Shown here: positions 1 through 5,918 of the stretch, one piece after another | How positions within the stretch are numbered: the stretch's first letter is position 1 | Layout: every line of letters begins with the position of its first letter | Source of the DNA: a virus | Length of the DNA stretch: 23,483 nt | Virus record (IMG/VR): IMGVR_UViG_3300032282_000364 | Location: 1 to 23,483 of that record | Direction: 5' to 3' (one strand) | Translations under genes and position numbers: made by a program | The notes under the pieces: generated by a model | What the model was told of the DNA's origin: nothing | Databases searched by the model: none | The model's input: the letters and a program-made list of their open reading frames with translations, nothing else

Positions 1-1125
1 AAGGCAGCTGCCAATACAACCATTGATGGGGTGATTATTGATGTTTATCAAAACCGTCTACGTTTTTTTGAAGCTGGCGGAACTTCCCGAGGTGCATACA
101 TTGATTTAACTACTGCAACAGCCAACGCAGCAACACATCTTATTTCTGGTGGTCCTACAGGCCCGTCTGGTCCAACTGGCCCAACAGGTGCGACTGGTAT
201 TACTGGTGCGACAGGTCCAGCAGGTGGACCAACTGGTGCTACAGGTATCACAGGCCCAACAGGTGCTACTGGTGATGTAGGTCCAACTGGTGCAACCGGC
301 GTTGGTGCAACTGGAGCAACAGGATTACAAGGTGCTACAGGGCCTGCAGTGGCAATCGGTGGCTCTAATACACAAGTTCAATTTAACGACAACAATGTTG
401 CTAATGCATCAGCAAACTTTACATTTGATAAGACTACTAATAATGTTACAGTAACAGGTAATCTCATCGTAAATACAGGTGCACATTATGGTAGCGGCCT
501 GGGCTTAACTAATCTTCCAGGCGCAAATGTTACTGGTCAAGTGGGTAATGCATTGGTAGCAGGAACGGTATACACAAATGCACAACCAAACATCACTAGT
601 GTAAGCACTTCATTTACTAACTTAACATTTGCTAACGCACAAACAATCAGTGGTAATAACATGACATTGACTACTGGTGCAAATACCAACCAAGGTACTA
701 TTACAGGTAATTGGACATTAACATCTGGATCAAGATTGCAAGCAACATATGCTGACTTAGCAGAATACTATTCAGCAGATAAAGATTATCCAACAGGCAC
801 AGTATTAGAGTTTGGCGGTGATAGTGAAGTTACACTTGCTGGTGAAGAAAGTAATAAACTTGCAGGCGTAGTTTCAAGCGAACCTGCATATGTTATGAAC
901 TCAGCAATAAACGCAGAACATGCAGTAATGATTGCATTGATTGGTCGTGTACCAGTCAAAGTCATCGGTCGTGTAAACAAGGGTGATATGCTAATCAGCG
1001 CAGGTAATGGATTTGCTAAAGCATCAACAATGACACCTAAAGTTGGTACTGTAATTGGTAAGGCAATACAAAACAAAACTACTGACGGCGAAGGTATTGT
1101 TGAAGCAATGGTTGGAAGAATGTAA
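1..1125 (+). CDS. Collagen-like tail fibre protein, 3' part (5' end outside window)
   Basis: The frame is open from the first base, so the gene starts upstream; the GTG at 31 is an internal valine, not a start. The visible 374 residues have three parts. The first, about 1-50, contains [10 protein letters not shown], a type of stretch common before collagen-like tracts in marine T4-like phage fibres. A Gly-X-Y tract rich in GPTGATG follows at about 51-116. The C-terminal domain, about 245-374, begins [10 protein letters not shown] and ends in a glycine/valine-rich beta region with GRVPVKV and VGRM. This last domain resembles the C-terminal domain of many phage fibre and neck-appendage proteins (Peptidase_G2-like), which can trim or trimerise a fibre. 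I infer a trimeric tail or baseplate fibre for host contact. The family is clear; exact position on the virion and self-cleavage are not. A late promoter follows the stop. Confidence 0.8.
   Translation, partial: KAAANTTIDGVIIDVYQNRLRFFEAGGTSRGAYIDLTTATANAATHLISGGPTGPSGPTGPTGATGITGATGPAGGPTGATGITGPTGATGDVGPTGATGVGATGATGLQGATGPAVAIGGSNTQVQFNDNNVANASANFTFDKTTNNVTVTGNLIVNTGAHYGSGLGLTNLPGANVTGQVGNALVAGTVYTNAQPNITSVSTSFTNLTFANAQTISGNNMTLTTGANTNQGTITGNWTLTSGSRLQATYADLAEYYSADKDYPTGTVLEFGGDSEVTLAGEESNKLAGVVSSEPAYVMNSAINAEHAVMIALIGRVPVKVIGRVNKGDMLISAGNGFAKASTMTPKVGTVIGKAIQNKTTDGEGIVEAMVGRM
151..348 (+). repeat. Collagen-like Gly-X-Y coding repeat
   Basis: About 22 Gly-X-Y triplets, mostly GPT, GAT and GIT, encoded by near-identical 9-base units such as GGTGCTACA. 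Periodicity breaks at an extra glycine before [10 protein letters not shown] and again at GVGATG. These tracts usually form collagen-type triple helices in phage fibres. At DNA level they are recombination-prone and may differ in length between related phages. Confidence 0.9.
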
Positions 1126-1126
1126 G

Positions 1127-1134
1127 AATAAATA
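1127..1134 (+). promoter_or_regulatory. T4-type late promoter (AATAAATA)
   Basis: AATAAATA lies 18 bases before the ATG at 1153 and matches seven of eight positions of the T4 late element TATAAATA, recognised by the phage sigma factor gp55 with its partners. Transcription would start near 1140, leaving a short leader that contains the AGGA ribosome-binding site at 1141. Confidence 0.55.
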
Positions 1135-1152
1135 CAAGACAGGATTAAAACA

Positions 1153-1710
1153 ATGGCATCATACGTATATACAGCAAGTGGTTCAGCCACAGCATCAGCA
1201 AATATAGCAACTGACAAAGTTAGAATTGCTACTACAGGTTCACCAATTCAATATACTACTAGTTTCCCTAACGTAGCATTAACTGGTACTGTAACTTGTG
1301 CTACAAACAGCAATGTAGTGACTGGATCGGGCACAGCATTCTTATCACAATTAAACATTGGTGCTTGGATAGGCAACACAGCAGGTAATACTGTAGGTAT
1401 TGTTCAATCTATCGCTAATAACACAAGTTTAACATTAACTGCTAATGCCGCAGTAGCAATATCAGGTGCAACTGCACGTTATAATCCATACGGTGTTCCA
1501 TATACTGTAGCAACTGCTAACAGCGAAATTATTCCTGCTAATACTGTAGAAAACAGTATCATTGTAGGACAAGGTAATATTATATCATTCTTAGACATTG
1601 GTAGTGGTAGCGCACAAGAATTCAGTATTACTGAATTAGGTGCTCCTCATCCTAACACTGGCACAACTGGCGTACTAGCAACTCCAGCAGCCGGTGGTCC
1701 GTTAGAATAA
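1153..1710 (+). CDS. Virion structural protein with a beta-rich decoration module
   Basis: A 185-residue protein starting MASYVYTASG, with an AGGA site 8 bases before the ATG. It is rich in Thr, Ala, Asn and Gly and has no signal peptide or membrane segment. Residues about 35-110 form a module I recognise from phage tail and fibre proteins: VVTGSGTAFLSQLNIGAWI, then VGIVQSIANNTSLTLTANAA. This is probably a small beta-sandwich. The remainder, with SEIIPANTVENSIIVGQGN and SGSAQEFSITELGA, is not assigned. It follows a fibre gene and precedes a 426-aa protein carrying a diverged copy of the same module, so a fibre-associated or tail-decorating role is inferred. No enzymatic motif is visible. Confidence 0.65.
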   Translation: MASYVYTASGSATASANIATDKVRIATTGSPIQYTTSFPNVALTGTVTCATNSNVVTGSGTAFLSQLNIGAWIGNTAGNTVGIVQSIANNTSLTLTANAAVAISGATARYNPYGVPYTVATANSEIIPANTVENSIIVGQGNIISFLDIGSGSAQEFSITELGAPHPNTGTTGVLATPAAGGPLE

Positions 1711-1737
1711 TAGCAGCGTAATATAATCACATTTTTT

Positions 1738-1745
1738 GATAAATA
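1738..1745 (+). promoter_or_regulatory. T4-type late promoter (GATAAATA)
   Basis: GATAAATA, following a T run, matches the late consensus at seven of eight positions. By T4 geometry the transcript would start near 1751, giving an 80-base structured leader before the ATG at 1831. Confidence 0.55.
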
Positions 1746-1830
1746 TTGATATGTTCATGACGTTGTTGTTGTGAACTTATGCGGTCCCCGCCGCGTATCG
1801 GCTAGAACCCGACATTATAGGAGAAAAACA
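1746..1830 (+). other. Structured, locally GC-rich 5' leader
   Basis: This leader between the late promoter and the 426-aa gene can form three consecutive small hairpins: GTTCA 1753-1757 with TGAAC 1772-1776; GCGG 1781-1784 with CCGC 1791-1794; and TCGG 1798-1801 with CCGA 1809-1812. It is clearly richer in G and C than the surrounding DNA. It ends with a strong ribosome-binding site, TAGGAGAAA, 6-7 bases before the ATG. The role is unknown; stability or translation control of an abundant late mRNA is a guess. Confidence 0.4.
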
Positions 1831-3111
1831 ATGGGTCGTCCATTAAAAATAGCAAAAGCACAAGCAGTCGTTACTTTGACTGCAACAAATGGTACTACAG
1901 AAGTAGTAACAACAAACGCAAACTTTACTAATCTAGGCATCATTGCTGGCATGAGTTTCATTCCTGCAAGTAGCGTAGGGAATCTAGTAGCAGGTACAAT
2001 GTACTGGATTTTACAAGTATTGAACGCAGGTAACAACAGTACATTTACTGTTTCATCAACACAATTATCAGCAAACCCAACTTATACACCATTTAATCTT
2101 GGAACTACTGCTGCTCAATCTGTTGCATTAACTGTAAACGTAGTTGACGCATACTTCAACAATCCAAACGGTGGCGCAGGCTACCCAGCAACAAACGCAA
2201 ATACTTACTCAGTAGTTGGTGGTAACACAGCAATCTATGGTAAGCAAGTACTATGTAATGTTGCTATTGGTGTAAGTGCTGCAGGTACAGTATTTGCTGA
2301 TACAGGCAGCGACATGGTAACAGGTTTAGGTACTGACTTTGCAAATGTTCCAGCAGGCGCAAACATGTTTGCACTATGGGGCAGTAATGCATACGATCCA
2401 CATCTATTAGGCACTGTAAGTGCTCCTGGTAGCAATGTATTGGTCGGTCTTGCAAACACAAATGCAACAGGTAACATCATCGGTGTAGACGTTGGCTCAG
2501 ACGCTACTGACTTGATTGAAGATGGCCCAGTTGTATTTGACGTAACAGCAGGCGGTATCGTCGCAGGTCAAACTTACTTTGTATTAAACGTTGCTAACTC
2601 AGCAGCATTTACTATTACAGCAAGTCCGGGCGGTCCTGAAGTTGCATTGACTACAGTAGGAACTGTATCAGGTAATGCAGGTCAGGAACAAATTCAATTA
2701 GATGCTAACTCTGCAAATAATGCAAGTGGTGTAGATGGTTACGGCGATCCGTACACATACGCAACATTTGAAGCAGGTTACATTGTACGTCAAAAAGGCA
2801 AGCAGAAGTATCTAGTAACAGGTACAACTACTGGCTTGACTGGTGCAGTTTATACAGCAAACGTTGCAAACACAGCATTGTTACCAAACACAATGACAAT
2901 TATCGCAACTTATGCTAACACATCAACTGTAAACGTACAGTCATTGAGCGATCATACAGCTGAATTGTTCACAGCAGATTCAGGTGGTCCAGCATATGAA
3001 ACTGACAACATCAACAATAGTGCTCCAGCATTCAGCACATTCAATACTGCTTATGCTGCTAACACTTATGGTGGTCAGCCATACCCAATCGTCACTATTA
3101 ACGGCGTTTAA
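1831..3111 (+). CDS. Modular virion structural protein
   Basis: A 426-residue protein. I chose the ATG at 1831 (MGRPLKIAKAQ) because TAGGAG lies just before it; the in-frame GTG at 1771 falls in a structured leader and adds a basic peptide of atypical composition. The chain is mostly beta-forming, rich in Thr, Asn, Ala and Gly. Two copies of one motif are visible: near residues 45-95 (NLVAGTMYWILQVLNAGNNS, then FTVSS) and near 235-275 (GIVAGQTYFVLNVANSAAFT, then ITASPGGP). A further module at about 150-215 (DMVTGLGTDF, later GTVSAPGSNV) is a diverged relative of the module in the preceding 185-aa protein. No enzymatic residues are apparent. Its place after fibre genes suggests a tail, fibre or capsid decoration protein; the exact site is unknown. 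Confidence 0.65.
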   Translation: MGRPLKIAKAQAVVTLTATNGTTEVVTTNANFTNLGIIAGMSFIPASSVGNLVAGTMYWILQVLNAGNNSTFTVSSTQLSANPTYTPFNLGTTAAQSVALTVNVVDAYFNNPNGGAGYPATNANTYSVVGGNTAIYGKQVLCNVAIGVSAAGTVFADTGSDMVTGLGTDFANVPAGANMFALWGSNAYDPHLLGTVSAPGSNVLVGLANTNATGNIIGVDVGSDATDLIEDGPVVFDVTAGGIVAGQTYFVLNVANSAAFTITASPGGPEVALTTVGTVSGNAGQEQIQLDANSANNASGVDGYGDPYTYATFEAGYIVRQKGKQKYLVTGTTTGLTGAVYTANVANTALLPNTMTIIATYANTSTVNVQSLSDHTAELFTADSGGPAYETDNINNSAPAFSTFNTAYAANTYGGQPYPIVTINGV

Positions 3112-3123
3112 TAGGAAACGACA

Positions 3124-3447
3124 ATGCCAGCAACAGCACGTTTATCAAAATCTAAACAAACTGAAACTGACATTGCGGTACTTCAGGTTCAGGTCGCCGG
3201 TCTTGACGAAAAGATCGACGACCTGAAATCTGATATTAAAGAAATTAAAGATGCATTACAACATCATTCCGAAACAAGTTTGGAAGTGATGAATAGTTTT
3301 AAAAAAGAAAACGCTGACCAACACAATGAACTAGCAAAGAAAGTATCTGCTCTTGAGAAATGGCGTTATATGATGATAGGAGCAGGATTATTAGCAGGTG
3401 CTATGGGCTTCTCAGCAGCAAAAGCAATCTTAGTTGGATTGGGTTAA
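3124..3447 (+). CDS. Coiled-coil protein with C-terminal membrane segment (XhlA/holin-like candidate)
   Basis: A 107-residue protein starting MPATARLSKSKQ, with TAGGAAAC before its ATG. Residues about 15-80 are heptad-rich and charged (LQVQVAGLDEKIDDLKSDIK, further on HNELAKKVSALEKW), predicting a coiled coil. Residues about 83-107 are hydrophobic (MMIGAGLLAGAMGFSAAKAI), predicting one transmembrane helix at the C-terminus. This resembles small XhlA-type proteins encoded near phage lysis genes and similar proteins in marine T4-like phages. A holin accessory, or a membrane anchor acting in lysis or assembly, is inferred. No endolysin is visible nearby, which leaves the lysis role unproven. Its last 18 bases overlap the 3' end of the convergent Nudix gene. 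Confidence 0.55.
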   Translation: MPATARLSKSKQTETDIAVLQVQVAGLDEKIDDLKSDIKEIKDALQHHSETSLEVMNSFKKENADQHNELAKKVSALEKWRYMMIGAGLLAGAMGFSAAKAILVGLG

Positions 3448-3843
3448 TTGACTTAACTTTTCTTGAACTAAATCAATATTTACAGTAGAAAATAATCCAG
3501 GATGTAATGGGCGAGGATACTGATTATCTCCTACCCATGCATAGCCACAATGTTCTTCATTTAGTAAAGGTTTAAATTCTTCATTCACCGCACAAAAGAA
3601 TGTGTGATATGTGAATGTGCCATTTACAAACTTTTGTATTGGAATAAGTTTTGCGTTAGTTGGCCAGTAACTTGTTTCTTCTAAACATTCGCGTTTAAGA
3701 CCTTCCATTAATGTTTCTTCTGGATTTATTTTACCGCCCGGTATACTCCATACATAGGATTTACCGTCGCTTCTAAAAAGATATAAGAAACGTTTGGTGG
3801 TAGTACAATAATAGAAAATGCCGCAGGCTGTATTATTCATCAT
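3430..3843 (-). CDS. Nudix hydrolase
   Basis: A 137-residue protein with a nearly complete Nudix box at residues 37-59: G37, E43, R51-E52 and E55-E56 fit the pattern GX5EX7REUXEEXGU, but the usual glycine near the end is serine (S58). The three glutamates that hold magnesium are present. The family cleaves nucleoside diphosphates linked to another group, for example oxidised dNTPs, ADP-ribose, NADH or RNA caps; the substrate cannot be read from the sequence. Its ATG overlaps the TGA of the gp15 gene, so the two are translationally coupled on the minus strand. It converges on the 107-aa gene with an 18-base tail-to-tail overlap. A second methionine follows at once. A nucleotide pool-cleaning role is inferred. 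Confidence 0.85.
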   Translation of the reverse strand: MMNNTACGIFYYCTTTKRFLYLFRSDGKSYVWSIPGGKINPEETLMEGLKRECLEETSYWPTNAKLIPIQKFVNGTFTYHTFFCAVNEEFKPLLNEEHCGYAWVGDNQYPRPLHPGLFSTVNIDLVQEKLSQLTQSN

Positions 3844-5222
3844 ATAACTATACTGTAATCACCTTGATCATACCAACCTTCATAAGATTTCATCCACTGA
3901 CCTTCTTGTTGTACATATCTATATTGTACTTGATTTGCGAGATTAGTGACATACTCTACATCACCTGCTGCTGCTTCATCGGCGGCAAATGCTACATACC
4001 AACTCATTGTAGTTGAGTTAAATTGAATAATATCATTTGCTTTGGCAACTAAATCACCCCAAGCAGTTGTAGTTTCACCCTCACTACCTATATCTTCAAC
4101 AATTAAATATCTACGATTGTTTATAGGTCCAGGTAATCCTGCGTTTGGCCCAACTAATTGTGGATTAATAACACCGTCAACTGGATCTAGTGTATTTTGA
4201 GGGAGCGTATCAGTATCAACATTATAAATCAATATTCTGTCGTCTAATGGATCAGGAACAATAGTGCCCACAATATCATTTTCCATATATGGATTTTGTA
4301 ACCATATCTGACTAATACCCGGTTTAAATTTACCGTACACGTTTAATAAACTAGTCCAATACAAATCAGTGTTTGGCGGTACTGCTTGCTCAAATGTATT
4401 ATTAGGTGGTTCAAATGGTTCATATCTAGGTAATAATTGCAGTGTACCATTTTGATACAATACTTTATACCCATATGGTGTAATCTTTTGACGAGTACCT
4501 AACAACAAATCTTCGTCTTGTATATCAAGCAATGAATTGCCTTTGTAAATGCTTGCAATAATCTTTTGAATCACACCAAGTTTCTTTAGTTTTGAACTTG
4601 TGCTAATCCATATAGGCATATAGAACTTCCAAGTCATAACATCTATTGGATTACCTGTCCCTTGAGGTATACTGCGGCTGCTAAATGTTAGTCCATCTTG
4701 ATATACAACACTTAATGAAGTCCAGTCAATGAAGTTATCTGTACTTTGAATTTCTAATGCAGGATTGAATAGTGTACCCAACTGCTCAATTATTTCTAAC
4801 TTCTGATTATAGTTAGTGGTCCATATTTCTACATTACAACGTAATGTATAAGGCACAGGCATCAATCTTTCAACTGTAAATGCTTGACCTTGCGTAGTCT
4901 CATAACTACTGGTATCACTATTATAAGCACGTTGACGCACATTTACTTTATCTATGAATGTTGGGTCTTGTGTACGTTGCTGATTGTATTCTAAACCACT
5001 GATGTAATATGTAATTAATGGCGCGCTTGGTAAATTACTTGCACTATTTTTTGCGATAATTGTCGCAGCCTGTCTACTACTATCACCATACATTACAGGT
5101 ACACGTACAAGAATATCATTGCCATTAGGGTCTTTACCTTTAGTTACATACCAGTTACTAAAGATTTTCGCAAACTGCAATAGGAATCTGCGTATCTGAT
5201 TGTCGTAAAAGAAGGCGGCCAA
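3840..5222 (-). CDS. gp15: Tail sheath stabiliser and completion protein, T4 gp15-like
   Basis: The N-terminal region MAAFFYDNQIRRFLLQFAKI, then VRVPVMYGDS, then PYTLRCNVEIWTTNYNQKLE, closely follows T4 gp15, which forms the ring capping the tail and joins it to the neck. The product is 460 aa, against about 270 in T4. The extra C-terminal part (about 370-460, with RRYLIVEDI, AWGDLVAKANDIIQF and EGWYDQGDYSIVI) matches a domain I know from gp15 of other marine T4-like phages. The start is not ATG. I prefer TTG at 5222 because GAGGA lies 8 bases upstream and homology begins there; a TTG at 5273 would add 17 residues lacking family similarity. It lies downstream of the gp14-like gene, but an antisense endonuclease gene separates the two. 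The Nudix gene follows with overlap. Confidence 0.85.
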   Translation of the reverse strand: MAAFFYDNQIRRFLLQFAKIFSNWYVTKGKDPNGNDILVRVPVMYGDSSRQAATIIAKNSASNLPSAPLITYYISGLEYNQQRTQDPTFIDKVNVRQRAYNSDTSSYETTQGQAFTVERLMPVPYTLRCNVEIWTTNYNQKLEIIEQLGTLFNPALEIQSTDNFIDWTSLSVVYQDGLTFSSRSIPQGTGNPIDVMTWKFYMPIWISTSSKLKKLGVIQKIIASIYKGNSLLDIQDEDLLLGTRQKITPYGYKVLYQNGTLQLLPRYEPFEPPNNTFEQAVPPNTDLYWTSLLNVYGKFKPGISQIWLQNPYMENDIVGTIVPDPLDDRILIYNVDTDTLPQNTLDPVDGVINPQLVGPNAGLPGPINNRRYLIVEDIGSEGETTTAWGDLVAKANDIIQFNSTTMSWYVAFAADEAAAGDVEYVTNLANQVQYRYVQQEGQWMKSYEGWYDQGDYSIVI

Positions 5223-5236
5223 AATGTAAATCCTCG

Positions 5237-5244
5237 TATAAATA
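5237..5244 (+). promoter_or_regulatory. Consensus T4 late promoter (TATAAATA)
   Basis: A perfect TATAAATA, 58 bases before the ATG of the GIY-YIG endonuclease gene and lying in the 5' edge region of the minus-strand gp15 gene. Transcription would start near 5250. It gives the inserted endonuclease its own late expression against the direction of its host operon. Confidence 0.65.
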
Positions 5245-5247
5245 GTT

Positions 5248-5277
5248 GTAGTTCGCGGAATTGCACTTCCCAACTAC
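5248..5277 (+). promoter_or_regulatory. Hairpin in the endonuclease leader
   Basis: GTAGTT (5248-5253) pairs with AACTAC (5272-5277), and inside it GGAA (5257-5260) pairs with TTCC (5267-5270). It lies just at the expected late transcript start and upstream of the AAGGAG site at 5289. Free-standing and intron homing genes of T4 often have leader hairpins that limit translation; the same use here is inference. Confidence 0.35.
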
Positions 5278-5302
5278 TCTAATGCTAAGAAGGAGCATCA
5301 GC

Positions 5303-5914
5303 ATGAATATTTATCTATATCATAAACGCCATCGTAAAACCGGCTTAAACTACTTCGGAAAAACCATGATTGAACCGTATAATTATTACGGTTCAGGAAA
5401 ATATTGGAAGAGACACTTAAACAAACATGGGTATGATATTGAAACTGTTTCAGTTTGGGAATTTAGCAATCAGGAAGAATGTACTAAATTTGCCCTGCAA
5501 TTTTCTATAGATAATAATATAGTTGAGTCTAAAGACTGGGCAAACTTAAAAATAGAAGATGGCAAAGATGGGGGAGATTCAGGTCCTGAAGGTCGCAGAA
5601 AGATCGCAGAAGCCCATATGGGTAGAAAGCATTCCCCTAAAGAAAATGAGAATAAAAGTAAACGTCAGAAGGGCGTAAAACGTTCGCCCGAATATATTGC
5701 TAAAAAAATAGGATTAAAGTACAAGACATCTAAACCAAGGAAAGCACCAAACAAAAATAAAGGCAGGCCCTTACCTAAAGAGTGGGTGGAAAAAAGTGCG
5801 AGAGCAAGAACCGGTATGAAGTATACCATAATAACTTGTCCGAATTGCGGGAAGGAAGGCGGCTCTTGCACGATGCCTAGATGGCATTTTGATAATTGTA
5901 AATTCAAAAAATAA
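5303..5914 (+). CDS. GIY-YIG homing endonuclease with NUMOD3-like repeats and zinc-finger tail
   Basis: A 203-residue protein. The ATG at 5303 has AAGGAG 8 bases before it; an upstream TTG lacks such a site. Residues 4-6 (YLY) and 17-19 (YFG) stand for the GIY and YIG elements, followed by YYGSGKYWKRHLNKHG at 28-43, a pattern typical of Seg-type phage endonucleases. ALQFSIDNNIVESKDWANL is also typical of the group. The middle carries NUMOD3-like DNA-binding repeats (GRKHSPKENENKSKRQKGVK). The end is a CCHC finger, C-x2-C-x12-H-x3-C, reading RWHFDNCK. Such genes spread by cutting endonuclease-free relatives beside the insertion site. It is antisense to, and lies between, the gp14-like and gp15 genes, only 4 bases from the stop of the former. 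It has its own late promoter. Confidence 0.85.
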   Translation: MNIYLYHKRHRKTGLNYFGKTMIEPYNYYGSGKYWKRHLNKHGYDIETVSVWEFSNQEECTKFALQFSIDNNIVESKDWANLKIEDGKDGGDSGPEGRRKIAEAHMGRKHSPKENENKSKRQKGVKRSPEYIAKKIGLKYKTSKPRKAPNKNKGRPLPKEWVEKSARARTGMKYTIITCPNCGKEGGSCTMPRWHFDNCKFKK

Positions 5915-5918
5915 ATTA

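Noticed and set aside
48-251. Minus-strand reading frame opposite the collagen tract
   Set aside because: Pro/Val repeat composition is the mirror of Gly-X-Y codons; it is a shadow with no start signals.
786-1217. 143-codon minus-strand frame over the fibre C-terminus
   Set aside because: It runs antisense across a recognisable fibre domain and the late promoter, with no ribosome-binding site or family.
1795-1816. T-arm-like stem-loop (TCGG, CTAGAAC, CCGA), read as a tRNA remnant
   Set aside because: On the minus strand the loop is near to TTCRANY but has T where a purine is required, and no acceptor, D-arm or anticodon arm can be built around it.
1771-1830. GTG start extending the 426-aa protein by 20 residues
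   Set aside because: The extension is Arg-rich and unlike the rest, no ribosome-binding site precedes the GTG, and TAGGAG stands before the ATG at 1831.
5261-5302. TTG start for the GIY-YIG gene
   Set aside because: The ATG at 5303 has AAGGAG at ideal distance and begins the nuclease domain.
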